The notes: a model not told the origin generated them from the letters alone. A stretch of DNA of 64,000 nt from Myxococcales bacterium (GCA_016703425.1 JADJCA010000007.1:186001-250000); one strand, 5' to 3'; numbered from the stretch's first letter, positions 1 through 8,705 are shown. Made by a program: numbers and translations.

Positions 1-1188
1 CTTCTGTGGCGACTGAGGGGATGAATCGCCTTTCTCTTTCGTCGTAGTGACCGAGGTCACGGGCTACGAAGCTCACCAGCCACTTCCCGTCCTCAACCTC
101 TCGAAGTCCGACCTGCTCGTCGACGAGCGACGCCGTCAGGCTGAAGCGCCGACGCCGATCGATCGCGACAATGCCTCCCTTCCAAACGGGTCGAGTCATG
201 TCGCAGGGGGTAACTGGGCTTCGGCACCTCGCCCTTCCAGACGCGCGGCGAAGGCTCGTACGCGCTGGCTGGGGTTCGGTCGCCAAGCGCCTCGTGGGGC
301 CGCTGTTCGTTGAAGCACGAGCGCCAGGCGTCAAAGCGTTCCTGTTGGCCGAGCAGCGTCCGAGCCGCAGGACGTGTCGTTTCTGCTTTCAACGTGCGAT
401 GCATCCGTTCGTGGCGTCCGTTCTGCTGCGGACACCCAGGCTCGATTCGCTCGTGGAGGATCCCGAGTCGCGCGAGCCACGCTCCGAGTCGACTCAATCC
501 AAAGAGCGCACGCGGCGAAACGAAGGGCTCGCCGTTGTCGCTTCGAATAGCTCGCGGCAGGCCTTTTTCCCTGAAGATGTGCTCGAGTGCCGCTCGCACG
601 CCCTTGCCGGCCGTCCCGTCGAAGGCCTCGCACACGAGCACGTACCGGCTGAAAGCGTCGGTGACCGTAAACGGGTAGCAGACCGTCCCGTCTCCGAGCT
701 CAAACTGCCCTTTGAAGTCCATGCACCACAGCTCGTTGGGGCCCTTCGCGTCCGTCAGCGGCGCGCGATAAGCCGCCACCCGCCCGCGACGACGTCGCGG
801 CACTGTCAGCTGTTGGCGACGAAGCACGTTGGCAATCGTTGTTCGGCTCGGCAGCTCTACGCCGGGGTGCTCCGATATCAGAAGCACCCTGAGCTTCTTC
901 GGACCCCACGTCGGATGTCGCCGCCGCGCGTCGACGATGAGGCTCACGAACTGTTCCGCCAGCGCCGTCGGCGTCTGCTTGGGCCGTTGCGACAGGTCCA
1001 CGAGCCCGGCATCGCCCCCAAGCTTCGTAGCGCTCGACGTACTTGTAGCCGGTCTTCCGGCTCACGCCGTACTCCCGACTCAGCTCCGTCATTCGCTCCC
1101 CCGCGCGGTAGCGAAGCACCAGTGAATTTCGTTGTTCCAAGACACTCTTCGCTTTCCAAACCACGGCACCTTCTGCCGTTGTTCGCAT
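1..1188 (-). pseudogene. IS481-family transposase, broken by two frameshifts
   Basis: The protein would cut and join the IS ends through an RNase H-fold DDE centre. It is split over three frames. An N-terminal helix-turn-helix part starts at the ATG at 1188 (GVSRKTGYKYVERYEA). The catalytic core follows in a second frame (WCMDFKG, RSDNGEPF and NGRHERMHRTLK supply D, D and E). The C-terminal part appears in a third frame (VWKGGIVAIDRRRRFSLTA, then VGLREVEDGKWLVSF) and is still open at base 1. Both shifts fall at runs of five identical bases, 1015-1019 and 206-210, and each is repaired by removing one base. This suggests an inactive relic. The same pattern could also come from homopolymer errors in the assembly. 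Confidence 0.85.
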
Positions 1189-1196
1189 GCCGGAGT

Positions 1197-1242
1197 GTCA
1201 CCTATCTCCTTGGACTGCTCTGTTACCTATCTCCTTAGACTG
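1197..1242. repeat. Two direct 21-bp repeats beside the transposase start
   Basis: Copies lie at 1197-1217 and 1222-1242, a 25-base period, and differ at two positions. They lie directly upstream of the transposase start and end about 15 bases before the hexanucleotide array. The likely reading is a duplicated IS terminus or transposase-binding site. Confidence 0.6.
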
Positions 1243-1257
1243 TACCGGTTCGCGAAC

Positions 1258-1454
<197 letters not shown>

Positions 1455-1640
1455 AACCGTGGTCGATGGGCCGGGCAAAGGCGCTTGCCATGTGTGCCTT
1501 GCAACTTGTTGCGAGGCGCTCGCAAGCGATGCGACGTGGCCCCGGCGCGGCTTCGTGAACAATCGCGGCGTTGCGCGCGCGCGCGGGCGTGGCGGCCGTG
1601 GCGCGCTCCGTGCTGACCCTTCGCCGGGAGCAGCCGAGCA

Positions 1641-3431
1641 ATGAGGTGGCGGGGCATCGTTGGCGTCGGATTCATGGTGTCGTGCGCTGGGCACGCCGCG
1701 GAGCCTCCGGCTGGCGAGACCGCCGACTCGTCGCCTGTCGCCGAGTCCGAGAGCACGGCGGCGCGCGATGCCGCCACGGCCAGCAACGACGCGACGAGCG
1801 ACATCGACGCGCGAGGCGCCGAAGCCTCGACCGCGAACGACGCCAGCACGAGCGCGCCGGACGATGCAGGCGCCGACGCCACCGGCACGGACGCCGACGC
1901 CGACGCGGCCACCGACGCGAGCGCCAGCACGGACGCCAGCGCTGCAGCCGATGCGACCGACGCGAAGGCGCCCGCCGACGCGACCTCGCCCACCGATGCG
2001 AAGGCGCCGACCGACGCGACCCCTCCGACCCCTCTGACCGATGCGAACGCTTCGACCGACGCAAACACAGTCGCCGACGCGTCCTTTCCCACGGGATGGT
2101 CCAAGCTCCCTGCGCAGGGATTGCCCGTCGCGCGCGTCCGCGCGATTGCCGTCGACCCAACCGGCATTCTCTACGCCGCCCTCTACGGCGTGGGCGTCTA
2201 TCGCTCCGTCGATGGCGGCGCGACCTTCGCCAAATTGGGCGCGCCCAACGTGGCCAACGACCCGCCCTACACGACGGTCACGACGCTGGCCTTGAACGCG
2301 CTCGGAGAGCCCGTCGTGGGGATGGCGCCACCCGGTTCGGGAACCAGCAAGACGTTGATGGCTCGCTTTGACGCGAAGCAGAACGCTTGGGTGACGGCGA
2401 CGGTGAGTCATCCGATCAACCTCGGCGGCTACTTTCCGCCGGCCATCCGCCACGACGTCGACGGCGCGCTCCTGTCGAGCTGGCCGTTCCGTAACGACAT
2501 CATGCGCTCGCTCGACAACGGCTCCACGTGGACGAACGCATTTCCAATCCCCAACGCCACGCACACGCCGCCATCGGGTCCTTCGCCGAGCGTCAAGGCC
2601 GTCTACGGCCTCGCGAGTCACGGCGCGTCAGGTGAGCTTTTTGCGGGCACGGAGGGCGACCAATGGTGGCGCTCGACCGATCGCGGCGCGAGCTGGTCGA
2701 TGATCGATCAGGGCGGCTCGTCGAACCTCGCGCTCGAGCCGGGCCAGAACGGCTTTCTCATCGCCTTCAACAAAGACGGCGAGCCGCTCATCGGCACGCA
2801 GGGAAAGTCCGACGGGAACTTCCTCATGCGCGTCGCGAGCGACGGAACCATCGCGGCCTCGAACGTCGGCTTCTCTCCGTGGGCCATGGTCGGCACCGCG
2901 AGCATGTCGACGGTCTTGCGCGAACTGGTCCTGACGACCGAGGGCCACAACTTTCTCGCCATGCCCATCAACAACAACCTCGGCGGCTCGTTGCCCGCGG
3001 AGCTCTACGGTTCCGACGACGGCATCACGTGGACGAAAAAGAACGCGCCGTTCGTGCCCGAGCTGAACGCGTTGGCAGCGGATGGCGCCTCGGTGCTCGT
3101 GGGCGGTGGCGCCGCCAGCCCCGGCGTCATCTGGCGCTACACGCCGGTCGTGACGAATCACCTTCCCCGCGTCAGCACCGGCGCGAAGCCGGGCCAATCG
3201 CTCGACGCCCCCCTCGCAGGCATCACGCTCAGCGGAAGCGCCGTCGACCCTGACGGCGACGCGCTCACGTTTCGTTGGAAGGCGCGTGGGCCGGGGCTCG
3301 TCACCTTCGCGAACCCCGAGGCCGCGAGCACGCAGGCTTCGTTCAGCGTCGCCGGCGACTACGTCTTGACCCTTCACGCGTCGGATGGCCATCGCTCCGC
3401 CGGCGCGCCCGTCATCGTTCACGTGAACTGA
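1641..3431 (+). CDS. Lipoprotein with BNR-type beta-propeller and C-terminal PKD-like domain
   Basis: Predicted surface or periplasmic lipoprotein of 596 residues. The signal peptide ends in FMVSC, giving a lipidated Cys15. Residues 20-150 are a low-complexity Asp/Ala/Thr linker. From about 150 to 510 there is a propeller with Asp-box/BNR motifs: VYRSVDGGATF (about 187), IMRSLDNGSTW (287), WWRSTDRGASW (341) and LYGSDDGITWT (455). Residues 515-596 resemble a PKD or K319-type immunoglobulin-like domain (AVDPDGDALTFRWKA). The propeller resembles sialidase/sortilin/Ycf48-type folds, but no sialidase active site is evident, so an enzyme name is not justified. The next gene begins 24 bases downstream on the same strand and is also a lipoprotein, so the two may be co-transcribed. 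Confidence 0.85.
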   Translation: MRWRGIVGVGFMVSCAGHAAEPPAGETADSSPVAESESTAARDAATASNDATSDIDARGAEASTANDASTSAPDDAGADATGTDADADAATDASASTDASAAADATDAKAPADATSPTDAKAPTDATPPTPLTDANASTDANTVADASFPTGWSKLPAQGLPVARVRAIAVDPTGILYAALYGVGVYRSVDGGATFAKLGAPNVANDPPYTTVTTLALNALGEPVVGMAPPGSGTSKTLMARFDAKQNAWVTATVSHPINLGGYFPPAIRHDVDGALLSSWPFRNDIMRSLDNGSTWTNAFPIPNATHTPPSGPSPSVKAVYGLASHGASGELFAGTEGDQWWRSTDRGASWSMIDQGGSSNLALEPGQNGFLIAFNKDGEPLIGTQGKSDGNFLMRVASDGTIAASNVGFSPWAMVGTASMSTVLRELVLTTEGHNFLAMPINNNLGGSLPAELYGSDDGITWTKKNAPFVPELNALAADGASVLVGGGAASPGVIWRYTPVVTNHLPRVSTGAKPGQSLDAPLAGITLSGSAVDPDGDALTFRWKARGPGLVTFANPEAASTQASFSVAGDYVLTLHASDGHRSAGAPVIVHVN

Positions 3432-3455
3432 TCGTCACCTCCAACAAAGGATCTC

Positions 3456-4652
3456 ATGAACCGTCATCGCCTCCGTGCGTGCGTGGGTATCGCTGCGCTT
3501 TCTACCGGCGCCCTCGCCGCGTGCGTCGCCACGTCCGACGAAGCCGCCAAACTCGACTCAACGCCCACGCCCACGTTCGACGGTAGCGCTGGCGACGTGG
3601 CGACGGTCGCAACGGGCGACGCCAACGCGCCCGCTGCCGATGCCGCTGTCGACGGCGGCACGCCTGACGACGCGACGCCACCGAACCTCGACGCCGGGCT
3701 CGGCACCGGGGACGGAGGGGACGCAGCCGCGACGGGGCCGGTCGATCCTTTCGCGGTCCGGTGGCGCGCGACGGCGGACATTCCGCCGGCCTCGAGTTAC
3801 CAGGCGAACGCTGACGCGGGCGTGGTCTTCGACAAGACCACCGGCCTCACCTGGGCGCGCCGCCTTCTTACGAGCGCCGAGCTGCCGCCCGACGGAGGCG
3901 ACGGGAGCCCCACGACGCAAGCCGAAGCGCGGACCCAATGCGAGACGGCGACGCTCGGGGGCACGCAAGGCTGGCGCTTGCCGACGAGGCTCGAGTGGCT
4001 CTCGATCGTGCGCCTCGACGAAGAGTTCATCAACGACACGTCGGCCTTCGTGGCGGCCGATTGGTTCGGCGGCATTCCCTTCTGGATGATGACGAACGAT
4101 CCGACGCGAAGCGCCATCTTCGACGCGCACTACCACAACTTCACGTTCAAGAGCTCGCTCGGCGTCTTCGGCTCGGCGTCGATCCGCTGCGTCAAGAGCG
4201 CGTCCCCCATCACGGCCACGGCGCAGCCGCCGGCGGCGGGTCGCTACGTCGTCGACGCCACGACGGTCACCGACACGGTTGCGCGCCTCGTGTGGGCTCG
4301 GAGCTACAACCCGGGCTCCATCGTCGAGAGTCAGGCGCAGACCTACTGCGCGACCTTGGCGACAGCGAGTGACGCGGGCGTCGACGCGGGAGCGAAGCCG
4401 TGGCGCCTCCCCACCGTGAAGGAGTTTGCGTCGCTCTGGAACGAGTCCACGGGCCTACCGGCCGAGCTCGACACGGGGGTCAACTCGCAGAGCTATTGGT
4501 CCGGAACGCCGTACGTGAAGCCCAGCAACATCGTGACGGGCTACGCGACGTTCCGCTTCACCTTCTACAAGGCCACCAACGCAGGTGGCGACTTCTCCTG
4601 GGACGCACAAGCGGTCCTCAGCGCAGCGCGCTGCGTTCGTTCGCTCGACTAA
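3456..4652 (+). CDS. Lipoprotein with two DUF1566 (Lcl-type) domains
   Basis: A 398-residue predicted lipoprotein with the lipobox LAAC (Cys23) and an Asp/Ala-rich linker to about residue 110. Two tandem DUF1566/Lcl C-terminal domains follow, roughly 115-250 and 265-398. Each has the family pattern of a Trp-rich start (KTTGLTWAR; VARLVWARS), a central WRLPT motif (GWRLPTRLEW; PWRLPTVKEF) and a closing Arg-Cys-Val-(Lys/Arg)-Ser (IRCVKS; ARCVRS). In Legionella the Lcl domain is linked to adhesion, but DUF1566 in myxobacteria has no assigned function, so an adhesion role here is only a possibility. It follows the BNR lipoprotein and ends nine bases before array 2. Confidence 0.85.
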   Translation: MNRHRLRACVGIAALSTGALAACVATSDEAAKLDSTPTPTFDGSAGDVATVATGDANAPAADAAVDGGTPDDATPPNLDAGLGTGDGGDAAATGPVDPFAVRWRATADIPPASSYQANADAGVVFDKTTGLTWARRLLTSAELPPDGGDGSPTTQAEARTQCETATLGGTQGWRLPTRLEWLSIVRLDEEFINDTSAFVAADWFGGIPFWMMTNDPTRSAIFDAHYHNFTFKSSLGVFGSASIRCVKSASPITATAQPPAAGRYVVDATTVTDTVARLVWARSYNPGSIVESQAQTYCATLATASDAGVDAGAKPWRLPTVKEFASLWNESTGLPAELDTGVNSQSYWSGTPYVKPSNIVTGYATFRFTFYKATNAGGDFSWDAQAVLSAARCVRSLD

Positions 4653-4660
4653 GCGGGTGC

Positions 4661-4762
4661 CGAGGTCGCGGCCGGGGTCCCGGTCGGGGTCGGGGTCGTG
4701 GTCGTGGTCGGGGTCGTGGTCGTGGTCGGGGTCGCGGCCGCGGTCGGGGTCGCGGTCGAGGC
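4661..4762. repeat. GGTCGN/GGGGTC hexanucleotide array 2
   Basis: About 100 bases of GGTCGN-type units (GGTCGG, GGTCGT, GGTCGC) with GGGGTC blocks. This is the same family as array 1 but in the opposite orientation, so here the G-rich strand is the plus strand. It is more degenerate than the others. It fills the 3'-to-3' gap between the converging genes that end at 4652 and 4776. Confidence 0.9.
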
Positions 4763-4775
4763 GGAACGACCCTCC

Positions 4776-6053
4776 CTACGCCAGCGACCGCGCGTGCCGC
4801 GCGAGTCCATGCACCACCGAGTGGAAGCTGCTCAGGCGCCGAAAACCCGCCTTCGGTAGCTTCTCGCGGAAGGCCGCCTCGACCGCCGGCATGCGCGAGG
4901 TTCCCCCCGTGAGGCAAACGATCTCGACGTCCTCCGGCGTCAGCTTCGCCGCGGCGAGGACGCCGTCGAGCGACGCCATCATGCGGTCGATGGGGCTCTT
5001 GGCCACGCGCTCGAGCTCTACGCGGGTCGCGGGGACATCCAGCTCGGCGCCCGGGTAGTCGAGCACGATTTGCGTCGACGCCTCGTCGGAGAGCCGTCGC
5101 TTGGCGCCCTCGACGGCGTCGTAGAGCGAGAAGCCTACGCCGTCCTCGATGACCGTCGCGAAGCGGTCGACGGCGGCACGGTCTTTGGCTGGCTCGCAGA
5201 GCCCCGAACGAATGTCGAGGATCGAGCGGAGCACCTTGTCGCGATCCACGAGCGTCAAGTCGGCCGGTGAGCACAAGAGCTCGACAAGCGTGAGCGGCAT
5301 CTCGAGGACGTTGCTCCCCATCGGAACCTTGTACGTGGCCTTGGCGCCGAAGTGCGGCGCAACGACAGACCGAACGAGCGCGCCGTCGATGACGTCGCCG
5401 GCGACGGAGAGGCCACCGATGGCGAGGACGTCGTCGCGGCGGAAGCCGGCCTTGTCCATGCGCACGACGGTGTAGTCGGTGGTGCCGCCGCCGAGGTCGG
5501 CGATGAGCACGACGCGCGGCGTCGTCAGATCTTCCGCGAAGTCGTACGCGGCGGCGATGGGCTCGGGGCAAAAGGACACGTCTTCGAAGCCGCCCTTTTT
5601 GGCGGCCGCGAGGAGCCGCGACTCGGCGAGCTGATCGCACTCGGGATCGCTCGAGAAGAGCGCAGGGCGCCCCATGACCACGCGCCGCACGTCGACGCCG
5701 AAGTGCTTGCACGCGCGCTCCCGCATCGCCTTCAAGAACGCGCCGATGAGATCTTCGAGGGCGACGAACTGATCGCCGACGCGCGTCTTCGTGAAGGCGC
5801 GAGAGGGCAAGTGCCGCTTGATGGAACGAATGAGGCGGCCGCGGAAGCCGTTCTCCACGAAGGCGCGAATGGCGGCGGCGCCGAAGGTTCCGCCGGCAGA
5901 GAGGCGCGTGAAGAAGAGCGCCGTGCGCAAGACGGTGGCGTCGGAGGCCTCGTCGTCGAGGGGGACGGGAGGAAACGTCTCTTCGGAAGAGGCGGCGGCG
6001 AGGAGCGAATTGCTCGTGCCAAAGTCGATGGCGAAGATGGTGGGCGTCGTCAT
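4776..6053 (-). CDS. Hsp70-like protein (YegD-type, ATPase domain only)
   Basis: An actin-fold ATPase of 425 residues. It starts with the Hsp70 phosphate-1 motif IFAIDFGTSNS, has the phosphate-2 motif IADLGGGTTDYTVV in the middle and the adenosine motif CLTGGTSRMPAVEAAF near the C-terminus. It stops after the nucleotide-binding domain and lacks the peptide-binding half of DnaK, as in E. coli YegD (about 450 residues). The ATG at 6053 places the beta-strand of the first motif correctly; a GTG two codons upstream is the alternative. The gene diverges from the nudix gene across about 110 bases that should hold both promoters. A chaperone-like role in the cytoplasm is inferred from the fold, and no client is known. 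Confidence 0.88.
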   Translation of the reverse strand: MTTPTIFAIDFGTSNSLLAAASSEETFPPVPLDDEASDATVLRTALFFTRLSAGGTFGAAAIRAFVENGFRGRLIRSIKRHLPSRAFTKTRVGDQFVALEDLIGAFLKAMRERACKHFGVDVRRVVMGRPALFSSDPECDQLAESRLLAAAKKGGFEDVSFCPEPIAAAYDFAEDLTTPRVVLIADLGGGTTDYTVVRMDKAGFRRDDVLAIGGLSVAGDVIDGALVRSVVAPHFGAKATYKVPMGSNVLEMPLTLVELLCSPADLTLVDRDKVLRSILDIRSGLCEPAKDRAAVDRFATVIEDGVGFSLYDAVEGAKRRLSDEASTQIVLDYPGAELDVPATRVELERVAKSPIDRMMASLDGVLAAAKLTPEDVEIVCLTGGTSRMPAVEAAFREKLPKAGFRRLSSFHSVVHGLARHARSLA

Positions 6054-6164
6054 GGGCACGAGGAACGTCGCCGATTCCGTCGCCGTTTACGAGCTATCGA
6101 TTTCCACGTAAGGTCCCGCAGGTCTCTGGGATGCCTTGAAGTCGATGCCTGGAAGTCGCGGCCC

Positions 6165-7019
6165 ATGACGTTCATCCCCGGAGTGCGACCGCCAAGCGTG
6201 GACGCCGCGCGAAGCGCATCGCAGAGCGCGTCGCGTAGCACCCAGTGGTTCGCCGTCGCCAAGCGAGGCCTCGTCGTCGTGAAGGGCGACGGAGGCTCGG
6301 TGCGACTCCCCACGGAAGACGAGCTCCGCGCGTGTGGCTTGGCCGCGGAGGGCGCCCACTTCCTTGGGCAGAAGGACGACGCCCACATCTTCGCCATCGA
6401 GTACGCGGAAGACCGACCGCTGCCGGAGGGATGGCTCGCGCTCGGGATCCGCGGCCTCGTCGATGCCTTCGACGAGGAGACCTTCAGCCTCGCGGGCCGC
6501 GCGACGCACGTGCTCGATTGGGCGACGACCCATCGCTTCTGCGGCCGCTGCGGCACCCCCACGGAACGCGCCGATGCGGAGCGGTGCATGCGTTGCCCCA
6601 AGTGCACGCTCTCTGTGTACCCGCGCATCGCGCCGGCGGTCATCGTGCTGGTTCGCCGCGGCGACGAAGCGTTGCTCGCGCGCAACGCGCGTTTTCCGTT
6701 TCCGTTCTTCAGCACGCTCGCGGGCTTCTCCGACGTGGGGGAGGCGCTCGAGGACACGGTGCACCGAGAGATTCGCGAAGAGGTGGGCGTTCGCGTGAGG
6801 GACGTGCGCTACTTCGGCAGCCAGCCGTGGCCCTTTCCGAACTCGCTGATGATTGGCTTTACGGCCGAGTGGGAGAGCGGGGACATCGTGGTGGATGAAG
6901 AAGAGATTGCGGAGGCGGCATGGTTTCGCGCGGAGGCGCTTCCGATGGTGCCGCCGCCAATGAGCATCGCGAGGAAGCTCATTGATGCGTGGGTGGCTGA
7001 GGTGACGAGGGGGAAGTGA
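6165..7019 (+). CDS. nudC: NudC-type NADH pyrophosphatase / NAD-cap hydrolase
   Basis: Nudix hydrolase of 284 residues. NudC enzymes split NAD(H) into NMN(H) and AMP and remove NAD caps from RNA. The N-terminal NudC-like domain is followed by a four-cysteine zinc ribbon (FCGRCGTPTER then CMRCPKC), a complete Nudix box (GFSDVGEALEDTVHREIREE followed by VGV) and the NudC signature SQPWPFPNSLM. The frame is open far upstream across the antisense of the Hsp70-like gene. I chose the ATG at 6165 because it gives the usual family length and leaves a promoter gap to the divergent neighbour. It is the last gene before the four-helix-bundle cassette, whose first array begins 20 bases after this stop codon. 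Confidence 0.9.
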   Translation: MTFIPGVRPPSVDAARSASQSASRSTQWFAVAKRGLVVVKGDGGSVRLPTEDELRACGLAAEGAHFLGQKDDAHIFAIEYAEDRPLPEGWLALGIRGLVDAFDEETFSLAGRATHVLDWATTHRFCGRCGTPTERADAERCMRCPKCTLSVYPRIAPAVIVLVRRGDEALLARNARFPFPFFSTLAGFSDVGEALEDTVHREIREEVGVRVRDVRYFGSQPWPFPNSLMIGFTAEWESGDIVVDEEEIAEAAWFRAEALPMVPPPMSIARKLIDAWVAEVTRGK

Positions 7020-7039
7020 GGGCGGGCGGAGGGGTGAGC

Positions 7040-7148
<109 letters not shown>

Positions 7149-7276
7149 GACCTTGCCGACATGCGCACTCGCGGTGACGACTCACTCGCAAGCGCGTGCC
7201 GCCTAAGGGCGGCACTTTGCGCTTGCAGATGAAGGGGCTTCTTCGCCCAACGAGGCAACGCTTCGAAGGGACTCGC

Positions 7277-7340
7277 TCCGTCATGTTCGGTCACCTCCCG
7301 GCCTGCGGCCGGGATTTGAGAGGTGACCGAACATGACGGA
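7277..7340. repeat. Perfect 21-bp inverted repeat over a start codon (IR1)
   Basis: Arms 7277-7297 and 7320-7340 are exact complements. A second nested stem (CCCGGCC at 7297-7303 with GGCCGGG at 7307-7313) forms the top. The right arm contains the Shine-Dalgarno-like GAGG (7320-7323) and the ATG (7333) of the downstream four-helix gene, so a transcript starting upstream of 7277 would lock its own start site in a hairpin. The left arm read on the minus strand also gives ATG-ACG-GA, an inverted copy of the first codons of that gene. Confidence 0.95.
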
Positions 7341-7694
7341 ACAATTCCCATTTCAGAAACTTGATGCCTATGCCGTCGCGAAGGCGATGGCGATGGCTGT
7401 GCATGGCGCGAAGATTTCGCATCGCGAGCTGCGGGATCAGGCCGAGCGCGCGAGCGTGAGCACCTTCCTTCAGCTCAGCGAAGGCTTGCCCAACGACGCG
7501 CCTGGCATGCGCCGCCGCTACTTCACCCCGTCGGGTGTCGCGAAGCGCGTTACATCGCGCGAAACAGCCTCTGCGAGGTGGTGGCAGCCATCGACTTGGC
7601 GCTCGCGTTGGGAGCCATCGCGGAGGGGCGCGCGAGGGAGGTGCTTGCGGCGGCACATCGGCTAAGGGGCATGCTCATCGCCCTCGCGAGGTAG
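7333..7694 (+). pseudogene. Four-helix-bundle protein (23S rRNA intervening-sequence type), frameshifted
   Basis: A small helical protein of the family first seen inside 23S rRNA intervening sequences; the fold also resembles Avd of diversity-generating retroelements. The ATG at 7333 follows GAGG at nine bases. The first frame gives MTEQFPFQKLDAYAVAKAMA and helices up to RRRYFT (about residue 66). The family's C-terminal helices then appear in another frame: RYIARNSLCEVVAAIDLALA followed by LGAIAEGRAREVLAAAHRLR, ending at TAG 7692-7694. The break lies at about 7525-7550, where the gene also seems to have a few extra codons relative to its neighbour at 7742. It converges on that paralogue across a shared hairpin. 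It is probably inactive as sequenced; a sequencing error is possible. Confidence 0.75.
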
Positions 7695-7702
7695 GGAGCC
7701 TT

Positions 7703-7732
7703 GGTCGAGGCCTCACTTGCGAGGCCTCGACC
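7703..7732. terminator. Bidirectional hairpin between the two four-helix genes
   Basis: GGTCGAGGCCTC (7703-7714) pairs perfectly with GAGGCCTCGACC (7721-7732) around a six-base loop. It sits between the two converging stop codons and could end transcription from either side, though there is no long T run. Confidence 0.6.
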
Positions 7733-7741
7733 GAAGCCGGG

Positions 7742-8086
7742 CTAGCGAATGAGGCGCGTGAGCATGGCGACGAGCGGCTGTGCGAGGGCTACGCACTCGG
7801 CGGCGGACTCGGGCGAGGCGTCGCCGCAGAGGGCGGCGAGCTCGACGGCGGCGACGGCTTCGACGGCCTCGCCGCGCGCGATGGTGAAGGCGCGAGCCTT
7901 GTCGGCGCGGCTAACGCGCCCAGCGCCTTCCGCGCAATTGAGCGCGGCGCTCTTCGCCGCGCGCGTCGCCTCATCCTTCAGCTTCGAATCGCGAATGTTC
8001 GCCGCGCGGACGGCCAGCAGCAGCTTCACAGCGGCGCCGTAAGCGATGAGTTTGTGGTGAGGAAGCCCCGAGAGTTGGTTGGTCAT
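7742..8086 (-). CDS. Four-helix-bundle protein (23S rRNA intervening-sequence type)
   Basis: An intact 114-residue member of the same family as the gene at 7333, facing it head-on. Four amphipathic helices are visible: KLIAYGAAVKLLLAVRAA, KLKDEATRAAKSAALNCAEG, AFTIARGEAVEAVAAVELAA and AAECVALAQPLVAMLTRLIR. The AEGAGR and ARAFTIARGEA region matches the family's conserved centre. The known members inside rRNA have no proven enzyme activity, and isolated copies like this one are unexplained. Codons 2-7 fall inside inverted repeat IR2, whose partner lies 95 bases upstream. A purine-rich run (GGGGGGAGG) ends one base before the ATG, which is unusually close. No rRNA gene is near, so this is not a rRNA insertion. 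Confidence 0.8.
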   Translation of the reverse strand: MTNQLSGLPHHKLIAYGAAVKLLLAVRAANIRDSKLKDEATRAAKSAALNCAEGAGRVSRADKARAFTIARGEAVEAVAAVELAALCGDASPESAAECVALAQPLVAMLTRLIR

Positions 8087-8195
8087 GCCTCCCCCCAGCG
8101 CAGACCGCGTGACGGCGCCACGCTCTTCCGCGCGTCACCGAGAAGGCGCTGGCGCGCGGTGTGCGCGCCTAGGCAGGACCAACCAACTCTCGGGG
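8066..8195. repeat. 18-bp inverted repeat spanning the start of the second four-helix gene (IR2)
   Basis: CCCCGAGAGTTGGTTGGT at 8066-8083 is exactly complementary to 8178-8195. The first arm is codons 2-7 (TNQLSG) of the gene starting at 8086. The second arm is an inverted copy of those codons, 94 bases upstream of them in the transcript, pointing towards array 4. This mirrors IR1 on the other side of the cassette. Confidence 0.95.
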
Positions 8196-8243
8196 CGATC
8201 GCGCAAGCAGCAGCCCTTGTGCGGTGCATGCACACTACACGGG

Positions 8244-8333
8244 CGACCTCGACCTCGACCTCGACCTCGACCTCGACCTCGACCTCGACCTCGACCTCGA
8301 CCCCGACCTCGACCCCGACCTCGACCCCGACCT
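8244..8333. repeat. GACCTC/GACCCC hexanucleotide array 4, right edge of the cassette
   Basis: Fifteen hexamers in the same orientation as array 3, starting with GACCTC units and ending with alternating GACCCC and GACCTC. It stops 12 bases before the stop codon of the cytochrome-like gene at 8346. A GTGCATGCAC palindrome (8225-8234) lies just to its left. Confidence 0.93.
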
Positions 8334-8345
8334 CCCCCCTCTCCC

Positions 8346-8705
8346 TCACAGCGCGCCGCACGCGAGCCAGTCGGCGAGCTTGTCGCGCTCGGCACGCGCG
8401 GGATCGCTCGGGCCGGGAGGCATGCTGTTGTTCTCGGCCGCGGAGCGAACGAAGATGCGCGCGCGCCAGCGAACCACGTCGGCTTGCGTGTCGAAGAAGT
8501 ACTCCGCGGGCGCGCCCTGACGCGAAACGGAACGGGACGCGTGACAGCTTTGGCACTGGCTGTCGATGAACGCCTTGCCAAAGGACTCGTAGGTGAGCGC
8601 CGTGCCGCCGGGCGGGCACGGGTGCTCGTCGAGTTCCTTTGGGCCGGCGCAGGCAGCGCTGAGCGTCGCGAAGAGAGCCACGAGGGCGGAGCGGATGATT
8701 TTCAT
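8346..8705 (-). CDS. Small lipoprotein with a c-type cytochrome heme motif
   Basis: A 119-residue predicted lipoprotein with the signal MKIIRSALVALFATLSAAC (Cys19). The mature part holds one covalent heme site, CQSCH, at about residue 47, and a candidate distal methionine in NNSMPPG near residue 95, as in small mono-heme cytochrome c-like domains. I chose the ATG at 8705 over an upstream in-frame ATG because it gives a proper signal peptide and has a GTGAGGA purine run in front. It begins 16 bases after the stop of the barrel-like gene on the same strand, so the two probably share a transcript. A role in periplasmic electron transfer or redox sensing is inferred only from the heme motif. Confidence 0.8.
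   Translation of the reverse strand: MKIIRSALVALFATLSAACAGPKELDEHPCPPGGTALTYESFGKAFIDSQCQSCHASRSVSRQGAPAEYFFDTQADVVRWRARIFVRSAAENNSMPPGPSDPARAERDKLADWLACGAL

Larger units (their letters stand above)
1..1245 (-). mobile_element. IS481-family insertion sequence, incomplete at the window edge
   Basis: The element holds a single transposase gene read leftwards. Its right boundary is probably near 1245, just past two direct copies of a GT(C/T)ACCTATCTCCTT(G/A)GACTG sequence, which look like an IS end. No matching inverted end is visible on the left because the transposase C-terminus is still open at base 1, so the other terminus lies outside the window. Calling the element IS481 rests on the transposase. 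The right boundary is inference. Confidence 0.7.

Noticed and set aside
5352..6164. N-terminal extension of the nudix protein
   Set aside because: It lies antisense to the Hsp70-like gene, and the NudC family starts near the ATG at 6165.
7333..8086. Diversity-generating retroelement (Avd-like fold)
   Set aside because: No reverse transcriptase and no template/variable repeat pair were found near the four-helix genes.
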